A stretch of 64,000 nucleotides of DNA from Pseudomonas sp. UBA4617 (GTDB taxonomy: Bacteria; Pseudomonadota; Gammaproteobacteria; Pseudomonadales; Pseudomonadaceae), in assembly GCF_002386445.1 (NCBI RefSeq), contig NZ_DGIR01000057.1, forward strand, positions 79,654 through 143,653. The letters run 5' to 3'. The position numbers were made by a program, and so were the translations under genes. Of this stretch, positions 1-9,475 are shown piece by piece. A model generated the notes under the pieces. It ran no database searches and was not told the DNA's origin. It saw nothing but the letters and a program-made list of their open reading frames with translations. Position 1 is the stretch's first letter. The number at the start of each line of letters is the position of its first letter.

Positions 1-4
1 TATG

Positions 5-104
5 GGGGCCGCTTTGCGGCCCATCGCGATGCAAGGCTGTTCCGCCAAGGGGGGCGGTACCCGCAGGCGCGGCCTCGTGTCGCGATGGACTGCGCAGCAG
101 CCCC
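5..104. repeat. REP-like inverted pair downstream of the aldehyde dehydrogenase
   Basis: Two imperfect copies of a REP-like unit face each other. The left copy (5-40) contains the 7-bp stem GGGCCGC/GCGGCCC followed by ATCGCGATGCAAGGC. The right copy (69-104) reads GCGGCCTCGTGTCGCGATGG and its reverse complement aligns with the left. The same family (AAGGC near TCGCGA, then a GC-rich stem) recurs at 3620-3745 and 36895-37028. Such elements lie between genes in P. putida and can stall RNA decay or transcription. There is no U-tract, so I do not call a terminator. Confidence 0.65.
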
Positions 105-117
105 CAAATGCGCCGGT

Positions 118-1638
<1,521 letters not shown>

Positions 1639-1685
1639 GGTGTGTCTCCTTGGTTATTTATTGTTTAGGGAGTTGAAAAGCGTAG

Positions 1686-1701
1686 AGCAAAGGTTGGGCC
1701 A
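1686..1701 (-). promoter_or_regulatory. sigma-54 (-24/-12) promoter of the aldehyde dehydrogenase
   Basis: On the minus strand the sequence is TGGCCC-AACCT-TTGCT, with GG and GC elements at the exact sigma-54 spacing (consensus TGGCAC-N5-TTGCW). It would start transcription about 35-40 nt upstream of the ATG at 1638. Confidence 0.8.
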
Positions 1702-1790
1702 GCGTCTGTAGGAATAGGCAAATCAATGGCTTGGCCTGCTTCCCAGGGCCTGGTCAATGGGCGTTGTGCCAGTGCCGGTACAGGCAGGGG

Positions 1791-1807
1791 GTGACGCTTT
1801 GTGTCAC
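1791..1807. promoter_or_regulatory. Candidate activator-binding palindrome (UAS) for the aldehyde dehydrogenase promoter
   Basis: GTGACGC-TTT-GTGTCAC is an inverted repeat with 7-bp arms (one mismatch) and a 3-bp spacer, about 90 bp upstream of the -24/-12 element. The arm-spacer-arm layout resembles the palindrome upstream of the aco operon (8-3-8 at 14998-15016). That suggests sites for the two related AcoR-type activators. This is inference from position and symmetry. Confidence 0.5.
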
Positions 1808-1894
1808 TTGCGATACGTAACCGGAGCGCGCGTTGCAAAGGCTGCCAGGGTGGAGGATGCTGGCGGTACGCTCTATCTGCGGAGAACGACAATA

Positions 1895-3880
1895 ATGCAG
1901 AGCAACCATTTCAGCCGTCATGCCCAGCAAGTCCATACCGTCGCCCATGGCCGGGCCGGGGAGGGTGGCAGTGACCCTTCCATCGCCCGCTCATGGCTGC
2001 GCTGCCTGGAGGACTACCACCTCGACCCGGCGGTGATCGAGGCGCCGCTGGTGCTCGAGCACGGGCGCCTGCTGGAAAGCCGCGAGCGCCTGCGCCAGGT
2101 GCTGCAGATTGCCGACCATGAGATGAACAGCCTGCACCAGCAGCTATCCGGGGCCGGCCATGCGGTGCTGCTGACCGATGCGCGCGGGGTCATCCTCAAC
2201 TGTGTCAGCGCCCCGAGCGAGCGGCGCAGCTTCGAGCGCGCCGGACTGTGGCTGGGCGCCGACTGGAGCGAAGCGCGCGAAGGCACCAACGGCATCGGTA
2301 CGTGCCTGGTCGAGCGCCAGGCGCTGACCATTCACCAGAACGAGCACTTCCGCAGCCGCCACACCGGCCTGACCTGCTCGGCCAGCCCGGTGTTCGACCC
2401 GCATGGTGAGTTGCTGGCGGTGCTGGACGTGTCTTCGGCACGGCCTGATGTTTCGCGGCAGAGCCAGTTCCACACCATGGCTCTGGTCAACCTGTCGGCG
2501 AAGATGATCGAAAGCTGTTATTTCCTGCGTCATTTCGAACAGCAGTGGTTGCTGCGTTTTCATCTACAGGCCGAGTCGATTGGCCTGTTCAGCGAAGGCC
2601 TGCTGGCCTTCGACGGTGACGGGCACATCTGCGCGGCCAACCAGAGCGCACTGAACCTGTTGGGCACGGTGCGGGGTGGCGTGCTGGGCAAACCGCTGGA
2701 GTGCTTCTTCGCCTGCAGTCATGACGAGCTGTTCAGCCGTGCCACGCCCACCGGTAGCATGACCTGGCCACTGCATACCCTGGACGGACGCCAGGTGTTC
2801 GCCAGCCTGCGTGGCCAGGCCCGTGCGCCGGTATGGTCGGTGCCAGCCGCGCAGCCGCGGTCGGCGCGGGAGGTCGAGCCGCTTATCTGTCTGCTCGACC
2901 CAGCCTTGCAGAACGACTTCCGGCGCAGCGTGCGGGTGTTCGAGCGCGACGTGCCGTTGTTGCTGCGTGGCGAGACCGGTTGCGGCAAGGAGGCGTTCGC
3001 CCAGGCCGTGCACCAGGCCAGCGAGCGGCGCGGCAAGCCGTTCGTCGCCATCAACTGTGCGTCGATCCCGGAGAGCCTGATCGAAAGCGAGCTGTTCGGT
3101 TATCGCGGCGGCAGTTTTACCGGGGCGCGCAAGGAAGGCATGCGGGGCAAGCTGCTGCAGGCCGACGGTGGCACGTTGCTGCTGGACGAGATCGGCGACA
3201 TGCCGCTGGCCCTGCAGACCCGGCTGCTGCGGGTTCTTGAAGAGCGCCAGGTGGTGCCGATCGGTGGCGAGCCGCAGGCGGTCGACGTGCGTATCGTCAG
3301 TGCTACCCACCGCGACCTGCTGGAGCGGGTGGCGCAGGGCAGTTTCCGCGACGACCTGTATTACCGCCTGAATGGCCTGGAAGTGACGTTGCCGGCGGTG
3401 CGCGAGCGCAGTGACAAGGCGCAGTTGCTGGACTTTCTGTTACGCCAGGAAGCGCAGGGGCAACTGATCGACATCGAGCCCAGGGCGCGGCAGGCGCTGC
3501 TCGACTTTACCTGGCCGGGGAACGTGCGGCAGATGCGCAACGTGCTGCGCACGCTGGTGGCACTTTGCGAAGATGGCCGGATTACCTTCTCGGATCTCCC
3601 CGCCATGGTCCGCAGCACACCGGCCCTTGCAGCAACAACCTTGTGTCGCGACAGTGCCGTAGAGCGGCCCCAGGATGCGAATCCGGCAACTCAAGCCGCC
3701 AGGGCTGCTGCGCCGCGCGATCGCGACGCAAGGCTGCTACAGGATGCTGAACGCAGTGCCTTGCTGGCCACCCTGGAGGCAAAACACTGGCACCTCACCC
3801 GGGTCGCCGAGCAATTGGGCATCAGCCGCAATACCTTGTATCGAAAACTGCGCAAACACGGCATCACCAGGGCCGACTGA
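1895..3880 (+). CDS. AcoR-family sigma-54-dependent transcriptional activator
   Basis: A 661-residue activator: an N-terminal signal-sensing GAF-type region, a central AAA+ domain and a C-terminal Fis-type helix-turn-helix. The AAA+ domain shows Walker A GETGCGKE near residue 359, a GSFTGA loop that contacts sigma-54, and Walker B TLLLDEIGD. The HTH is ISRNTLYRKLRKHG. I chose the ATG at 1895 (GGAGAA upstream) because the preceding in-frame residues look non-coding. It is divergent from the aldehyde dehydrogenase, which it probably activates. Odd feature: the linker between AAA+ and HTH (about residues 576-616) is encoded by a REP-like palindrome and is clearly longer than in the paralogue at 15113. 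Confidence 0.92.
   Translation: MQSNHFSRHAQQVHTVAHGRAGEGGSDPSIARSWLRCLEDYHLDPAVIEAPLVLEHGRLLESRERLRQVLQIADHEMNSLHQQLSGAGHAVLLTDARGVILNCVSAPSERRSFERAGLWLGADWSEAREGTNGIGTCLVERQALTIHQNEHFRSRHTGLTCSASPVFDPHGELLAVLDVSSARPDVSRQSQFHTMALVNLSAKMIESCYFLRHFEQQWLLRFHLQAESIGLFSEGLLAFDGDGHICAANQSALNLLGTVRGGVLGKPLECFFACSHDELFSRATPTGSMTWPLHTLDGRQVFASLRGQARAPVWSVPAAQPRSAREVEPLICLLDPALQNDFRRSVRVFERDVPLLLRGETGCGKEAFAQAVHQASERRGKPFVAINCASIPESLIESELFGYRGGSFTGARKEGMRGKLLQADGGTLLLDEIGDMPLALQTRLLRVLEERQVVPIGGEPQAVDVRIVSATHRDLLERVAQGSFRDDLYYRLNGLEVTLPAVRERSDKAQLLDFLLRQEAQGQLIDIEPRARQALLDFTWPGNVRQMRNVLRTLVALCEDGRITFSDLPAMVRSTPALAATTLCRDSAVERPQDANPATQAARAAAPRDRDARLLQDAERSALLATLEAKHWHLTRVAEQLGISRNTLYRKLRKHGITRAD
3620..3745. 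repeat. REP-like inverted pair inside a coding sequence
   Basis: Within the activator gene, CCTTGTGTCGCGAC (left) and ATCGCGACGCAAGG (right) form inverted arms (12 of 14 match). Between them are remnants of the GC-rich stems (AGAGCGGCCCCAGG and GGGCTGCTGCGCC). This matches the intergenic REP-like units at 5-104 and 36895-37028. The reading frame stays open through it and encodes an Ala/Arg/Asp-rich linker. Confidence 0.7.
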
Positions 3881-3946
3881 GCGAAACATCTGGTGCGATT
3901 TGTCGCGCCCTGGGCTACCCTGCCTCGATGTTTTGCGAGGTTGACC

Positions 3947-5296
3947 ATGCATATTCACATTCTAGGTATTTGCGGCACTTTCATGGGCTCGCTGGCGGTG
4001 CTGGCCAAGGAACTTGGCCACCGTGTCACCGGCTCTGACGCCAACGTCTATCCGCCGATGAGCACCCAGCTCGAAGCCCAGGGCATCGAGCTCACCCAAG
4101 GCTATGACCCGGCCCAACTGGAGCCGGCACCGGACCTGGTGGTCATCGGCAATGCCATGTCGCGCGGCAACCCGGCGGTGGAGTACGTGCTGAACAAGGG
4201 CCTGCCGTATGTTTCCGGCCCGCAGTGGCTGGCCGACCACGTGCTGCAAGGCCGCTGGGTGCTGGCTGTTGCCGGTACCCATGGCAAGACCACCACCAGC
4301 AGCATGCTGGCCTGGGTGCTGGAGCACGCCGGCATGAGCCCGGGCTTCCTGATCGGCGGTGTACCGCAGAACTTCTCGGTGTCGGCGCGCCTGGGCCATA
4401 CCCCGTTCTTTGTGGTTGAAGCCGATGAATACGACAGCGCCTTTTTCGACAAGCGCTCGAAATTCGTCCACTACCACCCGCGCACCGCGATTCTCAACAA
4501 CCTCGAATTCGACCACGCGGACATCTTCCCCGACCTGGCTTCGATCGAGCGGCAGTTCCATCACCTGGTACGCACCATCCCCAGTGAAGGTCTGGTGATT
4601 CACCCAACCACCGAGCAGGCGCTGGAACGCGTGATCGGCATGGGTTGCTGGACCCCGGTGCAAACCACCGGCGAAGGTGGCCAATGGCAGGCCCGCCTGC
4701 TGAGCCCGGACGGTTCGCGTTTCGAAGTGCTGTTCGAAGGCGAAGTGCAAGGTGTCGTGGACTGGGCGCTGACCGGCCAGCACAACGTCGCCAATGCCCT
4801 GGCAACCCTGGCAGCGGCCCGCCACGTCGGCGTGGTGCCGACCATGGGCATCGAAGGCCTGAGCGCCTTCAAGAGCGTCAAGCGGCGCATGGAGAAGGTC
4901 GCCGAGGTGCAAGGCGTGACCATCTACGATGACTTCGCCCACCACCCGACCGCCATTGCCACCACCCTCGACGGCCTGCGCAAGCGCGTCGGCGAGGCTC
5001 CGGTCATCGCAGTGATCGAGCCGCGCTCCAATTCCATGAAGCTCGGCGCCCATCGTGATGGCTTGCCGGAAAGCGTCAGCGACGCCGACCAGGTGATCTG
5101 GTACGCCCCGGCCAGCCTCGGCTGGGACCTGGCCGCCACGGCCGCGCAGTGCAAGGTGCCGAGCGTGGTGGCCGACAGCCTCGATGCAATCATCGAACGG
5201 GTCAAGGGCCAGGCGCGTCCGGGCACCCATGTGGTGATCATGAGCAACGGCGGTTTCGGTGGCCTGCACGGCAAGCTGGCCGAGGCATTGCAGTGA
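3947..5296 (+). CDS. mpl: UDP-N-acetylmuramate:L-Ala-gamma-D-Glu-meso-DAP ligase
   Basis: This 449-residue Mur-ligase-family enzyme recycles cell-wall tripeptide by joining it to UDP-MurNAc with ATP. It has an N-terminal nucleotide-binding GICGTFMGS (residues 8-16), the ATP loop GTHGKTTT (110-117), the ADEYDSAFFDKRSKF segment typical of Mpl, and a C-terminal Mur ligase domain with DDFAHHPTA. Length matches E. coli Mpl (about 457). I chose the ATG at 3947 because it begins exactly at MHIHILGICG. Its TGA stop overlaps the GTG start of ubiX, so the two are probably translationally coupled. Confidence 0.95.
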   Translation: MHIHILGICGTFMGSLAVLAKELGHRVTGSDANVYPPMSTQLEAQGIELTQGYDPAQLEPAPDLVVIGNAMSRGNPAVEYVLNKGLPYVSGPQWLADHVLQGRWVLAVAGTHGKTTTSSMLAWVLEHAGMSPGFLIGGVPQNFSVSARLGHTPFFVVEADEYDSAFFDKRSKFVHYHPRTAILNNLEFDHADIFPDLASIERQFHHLVRTIPSEGLVIHPTTEQALERVIGMGCWTPVQTTGEGGQWQARLLSPDGSRFEVLFEGEVQGVVDWALTGQHNVANALATLAAARHVGVVPTMGIEGLSAFKSVKRRMEKVAEVQGVTIYDDFAHHPTAIATTLDGLRKRVGEAPVIAVIEPRSNSMKLGAHRDGLPESVSDADQVIWYAPASLGWDLAATAAQCKVPSVVADSLDAIIERVKGQARPGTHVVIMSNGGFGGLHGKLAEALQ

Positions 5297-5922
5297 ACGG
5301 GCCGGAACGCGTCACACTGGCGATGACCGGGGCATCGGGCGTCCAGTATGGCCTGCGCCTGCTCGATTGCCTGGTGCGCGAAGATCGCGAGGTGCACTTT
5401 CTGATCTCCAAGGCCGCGCAACTGGTGACGGCCACCGAGACCGACGTGGTGCTGCCGGCCAAACCTCAGGCAATGCAGGCGTTCCTTACCGAATACACAG
5501 GTGCCGCCGACGGGCAGATCCGGGTGTATGGCAAGGAAGACTGGATGTCGCCGGTAGCCTCGGGCTCGGGCGCGCCGGCGGCGATGGTGGTGGTGCCCTG
5601 TTCCACCGGCACCCTGTCGGCGATTGCCACCGGCGCCTGCAACAACCTGATCGAGCGTGCCGCCGACGTTACCCTCAAAGAGCGTCGCCAGCTGATCCTG
5701 GTGCCGCGCGAAGCGCCGTTTTCCACCATCCACCTGGAGAATATGCTCAAGCTGTCGCAGATGGGCGCAATCATCCTGCCGGCAGCGCCGGGCTTCTATC
5801 ACCAGCCGCAGACCATCGACGACCTGGTCGACTTTGTCGTGGCACGCATCCTCAACCTGCTGAACATTCCCCAGGACATGTTGCCGCGTTGGGGCGAGCA
5901 CCACTACGGGGTGGATGATTGA
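5293..5922 (+). CDS. ubiX: Flavin prenyltransferase UbiX
   Basis: A 209-residue flavin prenyltransferase that joins dimethylallyl phosphate to FMN, making the prenyl-FMN cofactor of UbiD decarboxylase in ubiquinone synthesis. Motifs are MTGASGVQYG near the N-terminus (FMN phosphate binding), SGSGAPAAMVVVPCS, and VPREAPFSTIHLENM. The GTG at 5293 overlaps the mpl stop (GTGA) and gives the normal UbiX length, with VNGPERVTLAMTG as the start. The next gene begins inside its stop codon, forming a three-gene chain of overlaps. Family assignment is secure. Confidence 0.95.
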   Translation: MNGPERVTLAMTGASGVQYGLRLLDCLVREDREVHFLISKAAQLVTATETDVVLPAKPQAMQAFLTEYTGAADGQIRVYGKEDWMSPVASGSGAPAAMVVVPCSTGTLSAIATGACNNLIERAADVTLKERRQLILVPREAPFSTIHLENMLKLSQMGAIILPAAPGFYHQPQTIDDLVDFVVARILNLLNIPQDMLPRWGEHHYGVDD

Positions 5923-6206
5923 GGCGCACATTGTGCGGCGTGCTGGCGCTGGGGCTGCTGAGTGGTTGCGCCACGGTGCGGACGCTGGATGCCAACAAGC
6001 CTGGGGCGCCGGTGGTATATGCCGGTACCCGGTTGGATTTGTATGTCATGAATGGCGGCTGTTGCCCGCGCGATCATTACGGGGCTGATGCGCCGGCGTA
6101 TCCGCGGCTGGACCTGCCGGGAAGCCTGTTGCTCGATACCTTGTTGTTGCCGTTGTCGTTGCTCACGGCAGCCGGTATAGGCTTCCAGGCAACCGGCGGC
6201 CTGTGA
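5919..6206 (+). CDS. Small YceK/DUF1375-like lipoprotein
   Basis: A 95-residue protein with a lipoprotein signal (LALGLLSGCATV, lipobox LSGC). The mature part has VYAGTRLDLYVM, a CC pair and a C-terminal hydrophobic LLLDTLLLPLSLLTAAG segment, as in YceK/YidQ-type (DUF1375) lipoproteins. Function is unknown. It starts with TTG overlapping the ubiX stop (TTGA) with GGGGTGG upstream, so translation probably depends on ribosomes finishing ubiX. A REP pair follows directly. Confidence 0.8.
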   Translation: MRRTLCGVLALGLLSGCATVRTLDANKPGAPVVYAGTRLDLYVMNGGCCPRDHYGADAPAYPRLDLPGSLLLDTLLLPLSLLTAAGIGFQATGGL

Positions 6207-6207
6207 T

Positions 6208-6280
6208 GGCCCTTTCGCGGGTGAACCCGTTCTCTGGTCTGTGAAGTGCCTGTGGGAGCGGGTTTACCCGCGAAGAGGCC
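6208..6280. repeat. REP pair of the P. putida type (BIME-like)
   Basis: GGCCCTTTCGCGGGTGAACC (starting 6208) and GGTTTACCCGCGAAGAGGCC (ending 6280) are inverted copies; over 22 bp they match at 19 positions. The right unit is preceded by TGTGGGAGC, as in the well-known abundant P. putida REP. It sits between the convergent ends of the lipoprotein gene and the next minus-strand gene. Confidence 0.9.
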
Positions 6281-6292
6281 CTGACAGGAAGC

Positions 6293-6937
6293 CTATTTCT
6301 TGCCCAACCTGCGCAATTCATCCGACTCCACAATCCGCACCCCGTCTTCTTCCTCCAGCGCCAGGCGCCACAACGCCCGGGCCAAGGTGCAGGCCTCGAT
6401 GCCTCGATACTTCCCAGGTATCAGCCTGGAGAACGGCGAAATCAGCTGCTCGCCCAGCCGCGGCTCTATGCGCTCGCCCAACAGCAATGACGGCCGCACG
6501 ATGGTCAACTGCGGCCAGTCCTGGGCCTTGAGCGCCTCTTCCATCTCGCCTTTGACCCGGTTGTAGAAAATCGACGATTTCGGGTCGGCCCCCAGCGCAC
6601 TGACTACCAGCAGGTGCCGCGCGCCCATCTCCCGGGCACGCTTGCTGAAGGCCACCACCATGTCCAGGTCCACCGCACGGAATGCCGATTCGGAGCCGGC
6701 CTGCTTCAGCGTGGTGCCCAGGCAGCAAAACGCGATATCAACGCGCCCGGCCAGCTGCGGAAGAAACATTGCCGGGTCGCCTACCGGGTTTTCCAGGTGC
6801 GGGTGCCCGGCCAGTGGCCGGCGGGTTGGCGCCAGGACGCGGGTGATGGTGGGCTCGTTGAGCAGGCGGTCGAGCAGGTGCTCACCTGTCAGACCCGTGG
6901 CACCGGCAAGCAGGACATGCTGAGGCGTCAAATACAT
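6293..6937 (-). CDS. NAD(P)-binding Rossmann-fold protein (atypical SDR)
   Basis: A 214-residue protein with the dinucleotide-binding motif LLAGATGLTGEHLL near residue 9 and a short atypical-SDR fold, similar in layout to HTATIP2/YwnB-type NAD(P)H-binding proteins. Further support is FCCLGTTLKQAG (residues about 70-81), HLLVVSALGAD and FYNRVKGEMEEAL, which holds the YxxxK pair. The substrate cannot be told. ATG 6937 follows AGGGAGAG. Downstream on the same strand lies the REP pair. Confidence 0.82.
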   Translation of the reverse strand: MYLTPQHVLLAGATGLTGEHLLDRLLNEPTITRVLAPTRRPLAGHPHLENPVGDPAMFLPQLAGRVDIAFCCLGTTLKQAGSESAFRAVDLDMVVAFSKRAREMGARHLLVVSALGADPKSSIFYNRVKGEMEEALKAQDWPQLTIVRPSLLLGERIEPRLGEQLISPFSRLIPGKYRGIEACTLARALWRLALEEEDGVRIVESDELRRLGKK

Positions 6938-6964
6938 GATGTCTCTCCCTTGTTACACACAAGC

Positions 6965-8698
6965 TTAGTGGTTGGCAGGCGTTTTTGCCTGTCCCCCCAC
7001 GTCGGCCTGTGCGGCGTTACGCAATGCTTCTTCGGCCTGTTGCCGACGCAGCTGCTGCCAGCGCGCGAGTACCGCCGGCGGTGCCCACAGCTGCGGTTCG
7101 GAGGCCTCGAAACCTTCCCTTTGTTCTCTTTCGGCAACACTGCTGCGGGCCAGTTCAAACGCCTGTTTCAGATCGTCGGTCTGGTTCAGCGCCTCGGCGA
7201 ACAAGGCGTCGCCAAAATAGGTGAAGTCCGCTTCTTCAGAGCAGCCGAAGGACACCCGGTCGGCCCGCGCGGCCGTCATGATGAGCGTGCGCTCATCCTT
7301 GAGCGGGGCGATGTAGCCCCCTGAATAGCAGGCGGATATGACAATCACTTTGTCGCGGTTCTTCAGCGGTGCCAGGGCGCTGGCCAGCTCGTCGGCGGAC
7401 AGGTCGGCCAGTTGCAGGCGTGGCTGGTCGAGCACCAGCTGGTGGTCCTGGCTGCCGTGGCTGGTGAGGTAGATGAACACCAGGTCCTCGGGGCCGCTGC
7501 GCTCGGCCAGGGTGCGGGCGGCACGGGTGAGGTTCTCACGGGTGGCCATGGGGCGGCTGGCCATCTGGTCGCGGTGATTGACCAGGGTGACCTGGCCCGA
7601 AGCCCCAAAACGTACCTTGAGCATGTTGCTGACGTAGTCGGCCTCGCGCAGGAACACGCTCTGCTGGCCATCCCCGGCTATCACCAGGCTGTACAGCTGA
7701 ACAGGCGGCGCCGAGTGTGGCACCTGGGCCAGCGCCTGCTCCAGCAGCCGACCCTGGTTGAGCAAGGCCAGGTCCAGTGGGTCGGGCAGCAGCTTGCCGT
7801 TCTGGTCACGCACCCGCACACCGTTGGCCCAGGTGCCGCTCAGCACCTTGCCGCTGGGCAGGATCAGCCGACCCTGCCCATGGTAGGCATCGTCGAGGAA
7901 GCCGCCGATGTATTTGCTGCCATCGGCCAGCTGCAGGCTGCCCTGGCCTGACAGGCGCCACTCGCTGAAAGTGCCCTTGTAGTGGCTGCCATCGCTGCCC
8001 AGCAGTTCGCCTTCGCCGACCAGTACGCCATCCTTGAACTGGCCGATCCACACATCGCCATCGGCATTTTCGTAGCGGCCACGGCCTTCCAGGCGGTTGT
8101 CCTTGAATTCGCCGATGTACTGCTCGCCGTCGACGCTGTCGTAGGTGCCGGCGCCTTGCAGCAGGCCGTTGACGAAGCGGCCGCTGAACTGGTTGCCACT
8201 GGCATCGCTGCGCACGCCGGCGCCATTGGGCTTGCCTTTGGCGAACAGGCCCTGGTAGCGGCTGCCGTCGGCCAGTTCCAGTTCGCCGGCGCCTTCGTAC
8301 AGGTCATCCTTGAACTGGCCGCGGTAGGACTGGTCGGCCTGCTTGAGAGTGCCTTCGCCGTCGCGCCGACCATGGCGGAAGGTGCCGGAATAGTGGCTGC
8401 CCGGAGTAGTCAGTTCGCCCAGCCCCTGGAACAGCCCGGCGGCGAACTGGCCACGGTACACCTCGCCATTCTGGCCGTGCCATTCGCCCTGGCCGTGCCA
8501 TTGGCCGTCCTTGAAGCCGCCGGCGTACCAGCTGCCGTTGGGGTAGTCGATACGGCCCTCGCCTTGCAGCAGCCCATCGACTACCTGCCCCCGGTAGCGT
8601 CCGCCGTCAGGCAAGCGTGCGTCGGGCGGCAGCAGCGATTCGCCATCGCCACAGGCGGCGAGAAGCAGGACCAGGGAGAGGGGGAGCAGTAGACGCAT
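6965..8698 (-). CDS. Lipoprotein with 12 MORN repeats and a C13 (legumain/caspase-fold) protease domain
   Basis: A 577-residue predicted lipoprotein (LLLAACGDG, lipid-bearing Cys16). Residues about 35-295 are twelve tandem MORN units of about 23 residues with the G-x-Y-x-G-x-F/W pattern. After residue 330 comes a Peptidase C13-like domain whose likely catalytic dyad is His414 in YLTSHGSQDHQ and Cys457 in VISACYSGGY. The two-strand arrangement SHG...ACxSG is typical of caspase-fold enzymes. The C-terminal tail is Gln/Ala-rich and probably coiled. The start is set by the signal peptide. MORN repeats usually mediate lipid or protein contact, so a membrane-tethered protease is inferred. Target and activation are unknown. 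Confidence 0.88.
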   Translation of the reverse strand: MRLLLPLSLVLLLAACGDGESLLPPDARLPDGGRYRGQVVDGLLQGEGRIDYPNGSWYAGGFKDGQWHGQGEWHGQNGEVYRGQFAAGLFQGLGELTTPGSHYSGTFRHGRRDGEGTLKQADQSYRGQFKDDLYEGAGELELADGSRYQGLFAKGKPNGAGVRSDASGNQFSGRFVNGLLQGAGTYDSVDGEQYIGEFKDNRLEGRGRYENADGDVWIGQFKDGVLVGEGELLGSDGSHYKGTFSEWRLSGQGSLQLADGSKYIGGFLDDAYHGQGRLILPSGKVLSGTWANGVRVRDQNGKLLPDPLDLALLNQGRLLEQALAQVPHSAPPVQLYSLVIAGDGQQSVFLREADYVSNMLKVRFGASGQVTLVNHRDQMASRPMATRENLTRAARTLAERSGPEDLVFIYLTSHGSQDHQLVLDQPRLQLADLSADELASALAPLKNRDKVIVISACYSGGYIAPLKDERTLIMTAARADRVSFGCSEEADFTYFGDALFAEALNQTDDLKQAFELARSSVAEREQREGFEASEPQLWAPPAVLARWQQLRRQQAEEALRNAAQADVGGQAKTPANH

Positions 8699-8837
8699 GG
8701 CGAAGACCGGGCAATAAGTCTGCCGAGTATGCCGCAGAATGGGATCCTGAAACAGCGAGCGCATGAGCCGGGGCATTCCTCCGTGGGGCCAACGATATTG
8801 TGTTGCCTGCCATGGCCCCATCGCCGGTCGACCCGGC

Positions 8838-9104
8838 TCAATGCCGGGTGCTATCGCCGGTCTGTCGGTGCAACAGCAACTCGGCCAGTGCCTTGGTCAT
8901 CTGCACGTGATGGGCCGCATTGACCAGCATGTTGATGCCAGGCTCACCGGCATTGGCGCAGATGTACTCGTCCAGGGTGTCTTCGATGCCGGTCATCAAT
9001 TGCAGAGCGTGGATCACAGCGTCGAGCGAGGGCATGTCGTGGTTTATGGTGTAGAAGGGGCGGGAAGGCAGGATTCTGGGTGGATCAGGGACGATTTTTT
9101 TCAT
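8838..9104 (-). CDS. Small Pseudomonas-specific protein (DUF6124/DUF3077-like)
   Basis: An 88-residue protein starting MKKIVPDPP, a beginning shared by a group of short Pseudomonas proteins (DUF6124/DUF3077 type), followed by a single helical segment (DAVIHALQLMTGIEDTLDEY and onward). No signal peptide and no catalytic motif are seen. Function is unknown. The upstream 360 bp contains several long inverted repeats, which suggests regulated or structured leader RNA. Family naming is from memory and tentative; the ORF itself is likely real. Confidence 0.6.
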   Translation of the reverse strand: MKKIVPDPPRILPSRPFYTINHDMPSLDAVIHALQLMTGIEDTLDEYICANAGEPGINMLVNAAHHVQMTKALAELLLHRQTGDSTRH

Positions 9105-9146
9105 GATCAGGCCTCGTGTGGTTTGCTGTAAGCAACCACCTCATCC

Positions 9147-9278
9147 TTTCTCACGGGATAAAGGCGGCAGCCGTACGAGGGTGAGAAAGCCGAGACACGA
9201 GCACTCGGCCAGACCGAAGCCTGCCTGCGTACGGCTGCCATAACGTACTGCCGTAAGTCGTGTTTTCGGGTTTCTCAC
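9147..9278 (-). promoter_or_regulatory. Palindrome-rich leader of the small DUF6124-like gene
   Basis: Two nested inverted repeats are present: TTTCTCAC (9147-9154) with GTGAGAAA (9181-9188), and GGCAGCCGTACG (9166-9177) with CGTACGGCTGCC (9228-9239). The TTTCTCAC motif returns at 9271-9278. Pairing of the 12-bp arms would enclose about 50 nt. The two pairs share sequence space, so alternative RNA folds (an attenuator or similar) are possible. The rest of the gene-free stretch 9105-9496 holds two further hairpins (9386-9404 and 9444-9475) and no convincing gene. Confidence 0.5.
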
Positions 9279-9385
9279 ACCCGCTCACCAAACATGGCGA
9301 CCCCGAGACGGTATCCCTGAGATGTTTCCCCGACAATGGAGTGACTTCCGACAGGCTCGTAGGATAATTCGCGAGATGGTCCAGG

Positions 9386-9404
9386 CTGAAGCATTTAGCT
9401 TCAG
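9386..9404. repeat. Short perfect hairpin
   Basis: CTGAAGC-ATTTA-GCTTCAG is a 7-bp perfect stem with a 5-nt loop between the small gene and the bdh end. No U-tract follows on either strand, so its role is unclear. Confidence 0.4.
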
Positions 9405-9443
9405 GTTCGGAAATGTCTTACATCCGTGAAGCCCTGAGCGGTT

Positions 9444-9475
9444 CCTGTGGTAGCGACAAAAACCGCTACCACAGG
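9444..9475 (-). terminator. Strong hairpin after the aco/bdh operon
   Basis: CCTGTGGTAGCG and CGCTACCACAGG form a perfect 12-bp stem around an 8-nt loop, about 20 bp beyond the bdh stop. On the operon strand the loop is GTTTTTGT, but no U-run follows the stem. It may therefore protect the 3' end or be a weak terminator rather than a classic intrinsic one. Confidence 0.5.

Noticed and set aside
5..37. GGGCCGC hairpin as intrinsic terminator of the aldehyde dehydrogenase
   Set aside because: No U-tract on either strand, and the sequence matches the REP-like family instead.
1753..1770. TGGCACAACGCCC on the minus strand as an alternative sigma-54 promoter
   Set aside because: The GG element is present but no GC falls at the required 10-bp spacing; the site at 1686-1701 fits exactly.
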